From assembly GCF_000814025.1 (NCBI RefSeq), contig NZ_JWLL01000008.1, positions 1 to 64,000 on the forward strand: a stretch of 64,000 bases of DNA, in the 5' to 3' direction. This document shows, in pieces, positions 53,423 to 61,016 of this stretch; positions within the stretch are counted from its first letter, which is position 1; each line of letters opens with the position of its first letter. The notes below the pieces were generated by a model. That model had not been told where the DNA came from, did not search any database, and saw only the letters and a program-made list of their open reading frames with translations. The translations under genes were made by a program, and so were the position numbers. The stretch comes from Tateyamaria sp. ANG-S1 (GTDB taxonomy: Bacteria; Pseudomonadota; Alphaproteobacteria; Rhodobacterales; Rhodobacteraceae).

Positions 53423-53743
53423 ATGACAGAGATCAATTGGGATGCGCTTTCGCTGGATGAGCTGAAAGACATTCAGAAGAAGGCCACCAAAGCCATCGAC
53501 AGCTACAAAGCGCGCAAAAAGAAAGAAGCGCTCGCCGCAGCTCAAGCTGCCGCTGCCGAACTGGGCTTTTCACTGGGTGAACTGACGGGCGATGCCAAAT
53601 CCAAAGGCACGAAGTCCGCACCAAAATACTGCCACCCTGAAAATCCTGCCAAAACTTGGACTGGCAAGGGTCGCCAACCCAATTGGGTAAAGGACGCTCT
53701 CGCCAACGGCAAGTCATTGGAAGACCTGCTGATCGCAAAGTAA
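53423..53743 (+). CDS. H-NS-family nucleoid protein
   Basis: 106 residues. The N-terminal oligomerisation helix (LDELKDIQKKATKAIDSYKA) and the C-terminal DNA-binding motif YCHPENPAKTWTGKGRQPNW are typical of H-NS/MvaT-like proteins of alphaproteobacteria. It would silence AT-rich foreign DNA. Such genes are common on plasmids. Good terminator after it. Confidence 0.9.
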   Translation: MTEINWDALSLDELKDIQKKATKAIDSYKARKKKEALAAAQAAAAELGFSLGELTGDAKSKGTKSAPKYCHPENPAKTWTGKGRQPNWVKDALANGKSLEDLLIAK

Positions 53744-53767
53744 ACTCACCCAAAAACCTAAAAGAAA

Positions 53768-53797
53768 AGAGGCGTGCCTCTCAGCACGCCTCTTTCC
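53768..53797. terminator. Rho-independent terminator, possibly bidirectional
   Basis: AGAGGCGTGC and GCACGCCTCT form a perfect 10-bp stem with a CTCTCA loop, followed by TTCCC on the plus strand and preceded by an A-run that would serve the minus strand. It separates the H-NS-like gene from the convergent small gene. Confidence 0.85.
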
Positions 53798-53817
53798 CAC
53801 ACGCAGTTACGCAAACG

Positions 53818-54078
53818 CTAGGCGGGGCCATCCGTAGATGGCTCTACAACCTCATTGTTTGGCTGCTGATCGTCTTTGACGGTGCGCAGAACCAAGCGCC
53901 CGTCGACGGGTAAGGCATCCATGCGCACCTCATAGCCTTCCCCATCCTTGTGTGCCCAGGCGGCCGCAATCTTGCTCCAAACAGATTTTTGGCCATCACC
54001 AATTGGCGTGACGGTATAGCCCAACAAGAATGGCTTGTTGTTGACGGGTTTGGTTGCTGATCTGTGTTCGTTACTCAT
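53818..54078 (-). CDS. Hypothetical plasmid-type protein
   Basis: 86 residues from the ATG at 54078 (an ATG two codons earlier is also possible). FLLGYTVTPIGDGQKSVWSK and IAAAWAHKDGEGYEVRMDAL resemble small proteins found on mobilisable elements in alphaproteobacteria (from memory, unverified). Together with the ParB-like and H-NS-like genes it looks like plasmid backbone. Confidence 0.6.
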   Translation of the reverse strand: MSNEHRSATKPVNNKPFLLGYTVTPIGDGQKSVWSKIAAAWAHKDGEGYEVRMDALPVDGRLVLRTVKDDQQPNNEVVEPSTDGPA

Positions 54079-54374
54079 AAACATACTCCTTACTCAAAAC
54101 GTTGAACGAATGAGAACATATAAAGAACAAACAGCAGCGCGAGCGCAAGAAAATTCAGCAAAAACATACGGGTGTATGTAGCGAACGCCAACGCGGAGGG
54201 CGGGAACCGGACCTGCGCTGCAGCTGCACACAGTTCAAGCTCAGCAGTGGAAGCTGCCACTCACTTCGCGCTCTAAATGACATTTTCTGGCAATTTCCCA
54301 AACAACTTGCCCGTAGATGCAAAGCGGTCAGTGGACAAGCATGACGCAAGCTATTGTTTGCGTGCTTAGTGCAA

Positions 54375-55574
54375 CTAACGCTGGTCTTTTGTCGACTTTG
54401 CGTTCGGGCAGGCAACCGTGTGCGCGCAAGCTGCGGCAAGCAGACTGGCCACAAAAATCGCTCCAACGGAAACCCGCATATCGACATCGACAAGCGCCGT
54501 GACCATCAGGATACCACCCAGCCGCGCCGCGCTAATATCAATGCTGGTCGCAAGGGCCTCAAGGCCAGTGGGGGAAAACCGCAACACCATTTGTGTCGAC
54601 GGTGAATTGCTGCAGGCTAGCCCAAATCCGACCAGACACGCTGACAGCATCAGAAGAAGGATTTCCGTGCTAAAAGCAAGTAACAAGCCGACTGAGATCA
54701 GTATTGGCGCAGACACCATGATGAGCCGAAGGCGATGGTTGTCGACCAGGTTGCGCAGCAGCGCGCTCAGGATGGAAAAGGACAGCCAGAGTGCAGACAG
54801 GACCAAGCCTACGCTAGCTGTGTCCTTGCCGCTTTCAACCAGCAACAGCGGGACACGAAACAGAAAATATGTAATCGCTCCATAGGTCGCAAAGACATAT
54901 GCGAACGTTAACCACAGCTTCTTTGACCTGAAAATTGCGGTGTAGTCTGTTGAGGTTTTTGCCGAAGGTGTTGCTTTGCCGGTCCTTTGTGACAGAGTGA
55001 CTAAAATTAAGGACAGACCCGCGACAAATGCGATGAACAGAAATGCCAAGTTCCAATTCGCTTCGGTCAGGAGTGTCCCATAAGCCAAAGGTGCAAAGGC
55101 TGCGATGTATCCCGCGGTGCTGCCCCACAAAATGAGCGTCCGACCGGGTTTGCGCGGCGCGGCTTGTGTCAGAAGCACCGGTATCAAGGGCGAAAACATT
55201 CCTGCGCCCAGACCTTGGCAGACCCGACCAATGATCAACGTAGAATTATCGGTCGCTGCATAAATGAAGACCGACCCCGCCAGAAACAGCACGACGCCCA
55301 AGGCGAAAACCTGTGACGAATTGAACCTATCCCCCCCTATCGCGCAGGCGACAATACCCGCAGCCATCGCGATGCTGTAAGCATTGAAAACCAAGGCTAT
55401 TTCCAAGAGCGAAAGCCCAAGATCCGCCTGGATAGATGGCAACAGCACCGGCACCAGGGTAAGTTCCATGACGAACGCGATCTGAGCCGAAACAGGCCCC
55501 AGAATAGCGATGCGAGTCGCCACCTTTGCTGTATCGTCGGTCGCGAGCACTGCTTTTGATGAAGAAACGGACAC
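54375..55574 (-). CDS. MFS transporter
   Basis: 399 residues from a GTG start, 9 bases after the upstream stop. Twelve or so hydrophobic helices; DHA1-like features include the loop after helix 2 (GGDRFNSSQVF) and GRVCQGLGAGMFSPLIPVLL in helix 4. Probably a drug/proton antiporter-type exporter; substrate unknown. It is coupled to the unknown gene upstream, which may make or modify the exported compound. Confidence 0.88.
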   Translation of the reverse strand: MSVSSSKAVLATDDTAKVATRIAILGPVSAQIAFVMELTLVPVLLPSIQADLGLSLLEIALVFNAYSIAMAAGIVACAIGGDRFNSSQVFALGVVLFLAGSVFIYAATDNSTLIIGRVCQGLGAGMFSPLIPVLLTQAAPRKPGRTLILWGSTAGYIAAFAPLAYGTLLTEANWNLAFLFIAFVAGLSLILVTLSQRTGKATPSAKTSTDYTAIFRSKKLWLTFAYVFATYGAITYFLFRVPLLLVESGKDTASVGLVLSALWLSFSILSALLRNLVDNHRLRLIMVSAPILISVGLLLAFSTEILLLMLSACLVGFGLACSNSPSTQMVLRFSPTGLEALATSIDISAARLGGILMVTALVDVDMRVSVGAIFVASLLAAACAHTVACPNAKSTKDQR

Positions 55575-55583
55575 GTATGTGCT

Positions 55584-56372
55584 TCAGGCGTTCACTGCGG
55601 CATCGACCACACTAAGATCTTGTTCTGGTGTGGTCGCATCGCTTGTAGAGACAGAAGGGGTTCGAGCGCTGACCTTGGGCGGCGTTTCCTCAATCAGTGC
55701 AGCCATGTCATCAGCACTCATCCAGATCAGGTGGTCTTCGTCGGTAATCTGTTGATCTGGTCCAATCCAGCGTCCAGGCTCGCAGTGAATGTATCCGTAG
55801 CGCAGGTGCGCGCCCTTTGCCGCCAGGGATTTGGGAACCAAAGCGAACATATAGGACGGGTTCCATGTCAACGCGGCGATTTCAAGGAGTAAGCGCGACA
55901 GCACGGCCGTGGCACCGTGGCTGCGCGGTCCGGCCAGCCCCTTTGAACGAAGCCAGAAATCACCGTGATATCCCACTCTCCCAGTGATCGCGGTGAGTGC
56001 GCGCGGGCCTGTAAACGATGTCTTGTCAGGGTCGGGGGTGGAATCTGGAGTGATGTATTTGTGCCGGTGCAGCGTCAGGTGTTCAGCAAGCGATAGACCC
56101 TGTAGGTTCAACAGGCGGATTGCTTGCGTATGGATCAGGTCTCCGCCCGGATCGTACCCGCAGATCCAAAAACCATTCGTGTGGTCGATATACGAGCTTT
56201 GCACGTCGAACATCGGATAGACCGGGCTGCGATCGGGCTGCTGCGCGCGGTGGCGGCGATATTCCAGGAAATCATCACCCAGCACCACGTGAATTCCAGC
56301 TTCCTCAAGCTCTCTAAGTACATCAGCGAAGCGCGTTATTGTTCGAAATAGTCGGTTCGGTCCGATGCACAT
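55584..56372 (-). CDS. Hypothetical protein paired with an MFS exporter
   Basis: 262 residues with a strong GGGGGAAGGA ribosome-binding site. Soluble. The pattern YIDHTNGFWICGYDPGGDLI, HTQAIRLL, then a later YMFALVPKSLAAKGAHLRYG loosely recalls acyltransferases of the GNAT fold, but I cannot place it in a family. The last 40 residues are Ser/Thr/Pro-rich and probably disordered. It forms a two-gene operon with the MFS transporter. Confidence 0.6.
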   Translation of the reverse strand: MCIGPNRLFRTITRFADVLRELEEAGIHVVLGDDFLEYRRHRAQQPDRSPVYPMFDVQSSYIDHTNGFWICGYDPGGDLIHTQAIRLLNLQGLSLAEHLTLHRHKYITPDSTPDPDKTSFTGPRALTAITGRVGYHGDFWLRSKGLAGPRSHGATAVLSRLLLEIAALTWNPSYMFALVPKSLAAKGAHLRYGYIHCEPGRWIGPDQQITDEDHLIWMSADDMAALIEETPPKVSARTPSVSTSDATTPEQDLSVVDAAVNA

Positions 56373-56811
56373 GTTCCTTCCCCCTCAGCAACTCAGCGAA
56401 AGCAGACGCCACTTCTTTTTAGTCATCGATTGGTTAATGAAGTATTGCTTTGAGCACGCTGACCAATCGGTTGGCAAAGGTATGCGGTCCAAGGAGGTAT
56501 TTTTTCCTCAAGTTCGCCACATCTCACATTTCTGGCCCACCAATGGGCCGGGTACTTCTGGCTGTCGCTCATCGAACCGTACCTAAAAAGACACCGTTCG
56601 GTAACGCCCGCCAAGACCGCCAATCATCACAACAGACCGTTCCCTCAGTTGAGCAAACTGACTTTGGGTCAATAGCTTTTCGGTGACTTACGCTTGCAAC
56701 AAACCCGGACACCAAATCCGTTTCCTTGCCCTGTCGACCCCTAAAATTTGACGGAATTTTCAGTGTCCGTTGCCCTATTTCTGCCCAGAAAACATTGGAA
56801 GCAAGACCCAC
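56373..56811. other. Intergenic, nothing recognised
   Basis: About 440 AT-rich bases. Small overlapping frames exist on both strands but look random. It must carry the promoter of the operon to the left. Confidence 0.4.
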
Positions 56812-57093
56812 ATGAGTGGGTGCGGCATGACTTCCAAAAACGATATAAACCGGTTTACACAAATCTCTTTTCCGCCATCCGGTGCGGTGAACGCTCTCAA
56901 GGGCACCCCAGTTGAAGGGCCAGGCGGCAGATGGGTGCCTTGCGCAACCGCACTGGAAAGCGGTGCCTTCATTGCGTGTCTTTATGAGGTTGGCGCCGGA
57001 CGGCGGCAGGTCTGCGGAGATGCGACCCCTAGGGCATCCGAGACGGAAGCGTTGACGCGGGCTGTTGATCTCGCGGTCATCGCCGCAGCATAG
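56812..57093 (+). CDS. Hypothetical small protein
   Basis: 93 residues from the ATG at 56812; an alternative start is 56827 (MTSKNDINRFTQISFPPSGA). Gly/Ala-rich, with three or four Cys. Composition and length are consistent with a real gene; no family recognised. It converges on the GGDEF-EAL gene. Confidence 0.45.
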   Translation: MSGCGMTSKNDINRFTQISFPPSGAVNALKGTPVEGPGGRWVPCATALESGAFIACLYEVGAGRRQVCGDATPRASETEALTRAVDLAVIAAA

Positions 57094-57132
57094 CCGTTCA
57101 TCGTGGCATCGTTAACTACGCGCGCAAACTAA

Positions 57133-59001
57133 CTAGCTCGCTTTCTCACTATACTCCTCCTCCTGACTTGCCCCATAGGACCGGGCGCGCGGCCAGAGCA
57201 GCCCATCTGTCGCGCACAACAAAGCTTTCAGATCTTCTGCGCTCATGGGGCGTCCAAAGAAGTAACCTTGCAGATAATCGCACCCGAGCGCGCTGACCAC
57301 GCGCGCATGGTCTTCGGTCTCGATGCCCTCGGCAACGATCCGCATCCCAAGACTTTTGCCAATTCCGACAATCGAAGAAACTAACCGTTGTTTGGTAACA
57401 TCATCCACAATCGGCTGAATGAAAGATCGGTCGATTTTCAGAATGGATGGCTTAATCTCAAGCAAACCGCTGACAGATGCATGACCGGTACCAAAATCAT
57501 CAAGAGCGATTGTAACGCCGATCTCATCAAGTTCGTCGATTGTCCAGCGTACGAGGTCGCCAAGCCGGTCCAGATACACGGATTCAAGGATTTCGATTGT
57601 AAGCCGATTGGGCGCAATCCCCGAACTTCGAATGTCATGGATGAAAGTTGGGTCCATCAAGCGCGCCGCAGAGACATTGATGGCTACCCGTGGCAGCAAC
57701 ACATCCGCTTCGTCAAAAACTGCTATGGCCAATTTCAGTTTCTCAAAGACGATCTTATCGACCTGCTTGAGGATTCCCACGTTTTCGGCGCTATCAAGGA
57801 ATTCAACAGGTGGCAGGATGCCTCGTGTTGGATGTGCCCACCTGACCAATGTTTCTGCCGAGGCCACCTCCCCCGTTCGTGCATCAACAAGCGGTTGAAA
57901 ATAAGGGATAAACTCTTGCCTCTCGCAGGCGAGGAAGAGGTCAGATGCAAGCCGTTTCGTTGCAATCGACTGTGCGTGCATCTGCTCGGTGAAAAATGAC
58001 CACCGCCCTTTGCCCTGTGCTTTGGCATGGTAAAGCGCTTCATCTGCATACGCCACGATGCGTTCGGGATCTTTTGTATTCGCGTTGGCAATGGCCACAC
58101 CGATGCTGGTGCTGCACGAAGTAGATTTGCCATCGCAAAAAAATGGAGCCTGCATTCTTTGAACTATGTCATCTGCAAGGCCGCTGATCGCCAACGCACT
58201 TGAACTCAACGACCGCAAAATTGCGAACTCGTCTCCGCCCAGCCGGGCCACCAGATCAGCATCGTCGGTGAGTTCTCGCAGAATATCTGCGACGGTCACT
58301 AGCAGATTGTCGCCCGCCTCATGGCCAAGCGTGTCGTTGACGAATTTGAACCGATCCAGATCGATGTAGAGGACGGCAAATTCCCGACCTTCTTCCTTGA
58401 GCCTGTTGATCCAAGTCTTGACCTCAACCTCAAAGTGTCGGCGGTTGGACAGCCCCGTCAATGCGTCTTCGTTGGCATCTTTGGCAACTGACTGTGCCAG
58501 TTTGTGCAAACGCGCGTTCTCAAGTTCAAGCGAATGGACTTTCGACAGGATACTGGTGCCATCCTCTACATGCGACACCGCTTCACTTTTGTGTTGTTCG
58601 CGCGGCGATCCCTGCCTCCGGTCTCCAAGATCAATGATCGAACACAGCCACCACCGATCTCCCGTAGTGGGGTCAGTCAAATGACTCCAACTCATTCGTT
58701 GAAAGTAGGTTTCGCCACCTTTGCGATTGTTAACGGCCTCGGTCTGGAAGTTCTCCCAGTTCATCAGTTTCTCAATAATGAACAGGTGAACACCATGTTC
58801 CAGGTCGGCCCCGATGAGGATGGTTCCACGCTGCCCCAACGCTTCATTTGCACTATAGCCAGTGACTTTGGTGAACGGCTTGTTGCACCATTTGAGTTCC
58901 ATAATCGCCCCATCATCTGGCGATGCCAGTGCCAGAGCGAGACCCTCGGTACACCGGTCACTAATTTGATTGAGGATTTCTGCAGGTACCATCGAACACA
59001 C
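57133..59001 (-). CDS. PAS-GGDEF-EAL cyclic-di-GMP protein
   Basis: 622 residues. An N-terminal PAS domain (WCNKPFTKVTGYSANEALGQ) is followed by a coiled coil near residues 145-175. The GGDEF domain (DALTGLSNRRHFEVEV; ARLGGDEFAIL) has the intact active site. The EAL domain has ETL in place of EAL (ASAETLVRW), but keeps the other catalytic residues (INVSAARL, IEILES, ALDDFGTGHAS, LKIDRSF, AEGIET, QGYFFGRP). It may make or break c-di-GMP. No membrane helix, so a cytoplasmic sensor. Confidence 0.93.
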   Translation of the reverse strand: MCSMVPAEILNQISDRCTEGLALALASPDDGAIMELKWCNKPFTKVTGYSANEALGQRGTILIGADLEHGVHLFIIEKLMNWENFQTEAVNNRKGGETYFQRMSWSHLTDPTTGDRWWLCSIIDLGDRRQGSPREQHKSEAVSHVEDGTSILSKVHSLELENARLHKLAQSVAKDANEDALTGLSNRRHFEVEVKTWINRLKEEGREFAVLYIDLDRFKFVNDTLGHEAGDNLLVTVADILRELTDDADLVARLGGDEFAILRSLSSSALAISGLADDIVQRMQAPFFCDGKSTSCSTSIGVAIANANTKDPERIVAYADEALYHAKAQGKGRWSFFTEQMHAQSIATKRLASDLFLACERQEFIPYFQPLVDARTGEVASAETLVRWAHPTRGILPPVEFLDSAENVGILKQVDKIVFEKLKLAIAVFDEADVLLPRVAINVSAARLMDPTFIHDIRSSGIAPNRLTIEILESVYLDRLGDLVRWTIDELDEIGVTIALDDFGTGHASVSGLLEIKPSILKIDRSFIQPIVDDVTKQRLVSSIVGIGKSLGMRIVAEGIETEDHARVVSALGCDYLQGYFFGRPMSAEDLKALLCATDGLLWPRARSYGASQEEEYSEKAS

Positions 59002-59174
59002 TTGTTGTTGCTGTGCCGGGGAACCTTAACGAATGCCAAGTTCGAAACGGTTAAACAGCGTGGTGTTCAGACGCCTATTTGGCTAAAAATTGAAACGCTT
59101 TTCGAATGCGTCACGCAGACCTTTGATTGGCGGTGCTGGTTGCGCACAATGAGCGACATCGGCTGGAATGCAGC

Positions 59175-59531
59175 TTAGTTCCACTTTCCGATACCGCAAC
59201 GGGGTGAATTCCGGGTAACCTGCGCAAAGTCCAGGTGCTGGACAGTGTAGTCCGTGACCGCACTCTCGCCTCTAAATGAGAATGTCTGATCACTGTTGGG
59301 ATCATCTGCCTGAGTTCGGTGCAAATCGTCATCAACGGTGTCAGTGATTTCCAAGGTGTTCTTTGAGAGAATGAGGCTCTGCGCGTCTGAAAAGTAGTAG
59401 CTGCCGTCGACTTCCTGGGCGTGAATGGACAGACAGGCATTCGGGCGCTCCGCGTTGGACACTCCGCGGTTGAAATCGATTTTGATTAAGGGCTGGTTAC
59501 GATACCCAGCATATTCTTCAGCCCTAAGCAT
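59175..59531 (-). CDS. Hypothetical protein, possibly truncated by an IS end
   Basis: 118 residues beginning MLRAEEYAGYRNQPLIKIDF. Polar and acidic, beta-rich, no family recognised. Its start lies right at the presumed left end of the IS110 remnant (about 59535), so the original N-terminus may be lost. Confidence 0.4.
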   Translation of the reverse strand: MLRAEEYAGYRNQPLIKIDFNRGVSNAERPNACLSIHAQEVDGSYYFSDAQSLILSKNTLEITDTVDDDLHRTQADDPNSDQTFSFRGESAVTDYTVQHLDFAQVTRNSPRCGIGKWN

Positions 59532-59609
59532 GCGTAATTGGGCTGATCCTGAACAAAGGTCGAGCTCCCGGTAGGCTCACAGGGAAACTGTGAACAACGG
59601 AGATTTCGA

Positions 59610-60251
59610 ATGGAGTATTATGCTGGCTTGGATGTATCGCTGTGGTCTTGCGCGATCTGTGTTGTCGATGGCAAAGGCACGGTTCTGCATGAGCGGGGCC
59701 TGCCGTGCGGGATCGAAGAAATCGCGGATTGCTTGGCGGAAGGCACTAGCATTCAGACGAATTCGGGTGCGGCACCCGTTCAGGACATCCGCAGCGGCGA
59801 TTTTGTCCAGACAAAGGACAATGGTCTCAAAGAGGTACTATGGGTAGGAAAACGGCACATACACCGCGCAGAGCTCCTTCGCTTTCACCAACTGCGGCCA
59901 GTGCTCATTCGACCAGGTTTCTTCGGGGATCACGGACCGTTGCTCTTGTCGCAACAGCATAGAGTTCTGGTAGCGAGTGATCAGCTGGGGCTTTCGTTAA
60001 GCTGTAGGGAGGCCTTCATAAAGGCAAAGCATCTCGCCGAATACGTCCCAAAAGCCGCTCGGGTCGCAAACGGCAAAACGCACGTTTCCTACTGTCACAT
60101 TTTGTTGGAAAGCCATGAAGTTCTGTTTTCCGGTGGCATTGATTCCGAAAGCATGCTTCGAGGAGCAATGGCTCTAAAGGGCATGCCGAGGAGAGTTCAC
60201 CAGCCGTTTCAGTCGCGTAGCGCCCTCTGTTTCTCGAGTTGCCACTTCTAG
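59610..60251 (+). CDS. Chimera: IS110 transposase N-terminus fused to a Hint domain
   Basis: 213 residues in one frame. Residues 1-45 (MEYYAGLDVSLWSCAICVVD, GKGTVLHERGLPCGIEEIAD) are the start of an IS110 transposase, with its typical leader upstream. From about residue 44 it becomes a Hint/hedgehog-intein-like domain: CLAEGTSIQTNSGAAPVQDI, GDFVQTKDNG, VLWVGKRHIH, LRPVLIRPGFFGDHGP and SQQHRVLVAS, with the Cys of C-x3-GT at the join. Its end overlaps the antisense small gene at 60174, so the C-terminus is probably altered too. Likely a by-product of recombination; expression is possible from the IS promoter. Confidence 0.72.
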   Translation: MEYYAGLDVSLWSCAICVVDGKGTVLHERGLPCGIEEIADCLAEGTSIQTNSGAAPVQDIRSGDFVQTKDNGLKEVLWVGKRHIHRAELLRFHQLRPVLIRPGFFGDHGPLLLSQQHRVLVASDQLGLSLSCREAFIKAKHLAEYVPKAARVANGKTHVSYCHILLESHEVLFSGGIDSESMLRGAMALKGMPRRVHQPFQSRSALCFSSCHF

Positions 60252-60350
60252 TGCATGTTCGGCAGCTGTGTTCACGTGTCTCAGGTTGTTCTCTTCCGCG
60301 TAGGTATAAAGGTCTTGGCAAAAACGAATAAGCCAGTCGTCGTCGTTCAT
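60174..60350 (-). CDS. Small protein B, copy 2 of a two-gene module
   Basis: 58 residues from the ATG at 60350 (GGGGA upstream). DWLIRFCQDLYTYAEENNL matches DWIIEVCNDLKDYARKHHL of copy 1, and AAEHALEVATRETEGATRL continues the helical pattern. A near CtrA-type site (TTAA-N7-TCAA at about 60400) lies upstream. No known domain. Confidence 0.65.
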   Translation of the reverse strand: MNDDDWLIRFCQDLYTYAEENNLRHVNTAAEHALEVATRETEGATRLKRLVNSPRHAL

Positions 60351-60436
60351 AACCGTCCCCGTCAAATCACTTCCAAACCCAACGATTGGACGCAATTGGT
60401 TAACAGAACTTCAACTCGGCTGGGCTTGTGGATGGT

Positions 60437-60622
60437 TCAGTGAATAACTTCGCTAAGCCTAACACGTTGCGGGACATTCAACGGTAAAAGTGTTTGATCG
60501 GAAGTATCTCGCAGTGCTTGCAGAACCTCTAGCAGGGCGTGGTACGTGTGCACGTAACCATGCCTACGGGCTTCATCAGCAGCGACCAGTACTTTCCACT
60601 TTAGGTCTTTGCCGTTGTTCAT
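60437..60622 (-). CDS. Small protein A, copy 2 of a two-gene module
   Basis: 61 residues. VAADEARRHGYVHTYHALL matches LAAEQARKAGFEQTYLALV of copy 1 (45966-46193). Same order A-B and similar upstream box distance (43 bases). Helical, no known domain. The second copy lies about 14 kb away in opposite orientation. Confidence 0.65.
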   Translation of the reverse strand: MNNGKDLKWKVLVAADEARRHGYVHTYHALLEVLQALRDTSDQTLLPLNVPQRVRLSEVIH

Positions 60623-60665
60623 AGTTAACCCTCACCAACGATGGGTTACGTGTGGTTCGCAGAAT

Positions 60666-60680
60666 TTAACAATCAGTTAA
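60666..60680 (-). promoter_or_regulatory. CtrA-type box upstream of small gene pair 2
   Basis: TTAACAATCAGTTAA is a perfect TTAA-N7-TTAA followed by C, matching the full TTAA-N7-TTAAC consensus. It lies 43 bases before the start of protein A copy 2; the first copy has its box at 45 bases. Confidence 0.65.
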
Positions 60681-61016
60681 CAAAAATCCGATTGAACCCT
60701 AGATATGCAAAATGCAGCTTATACTATCGATTTAGTAGGCGCACATCTGCTCCTGCGCTACATATGGGATGACGATTGCACACAATCTCTCCCGCTAGGT
60801 TAACGTTATGTCTAAATGTTGAGACACTCTTGCGTCCAGGTTGTCATTCAAATTGACCAATCCGTTAACGATTTTGGCTTTGCACCGCGACCATAGTTGG
60901 AACAACGAGCTCGACTCAACTCTACTTATACGATTATTCTACCCCAGGTGGCGCTTCCAAAACCTAAACGCAAAAAAGCGTGACCGAACACAGTGTTTAG
61001 AAAAGAGAGACGCGTT
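60681..61016. other. Upstream region of the RTX gene
   Basis: About 335 AT-rich bases with several single TTAAC half-sites (for example near 60799 and 60873) but no second complete CtrA-type box. The RTX promoter should lie here. No coding frame is credible. Confidence 0.4.

Noticed and set aside
52220-59746. Simple inversion between the two IS110 pieces as an explanation of the island
   Set aside because: It would rejoin the transposase but would not restore the ParB-like or Hint genes at the other junction, so a more complex history is needed.
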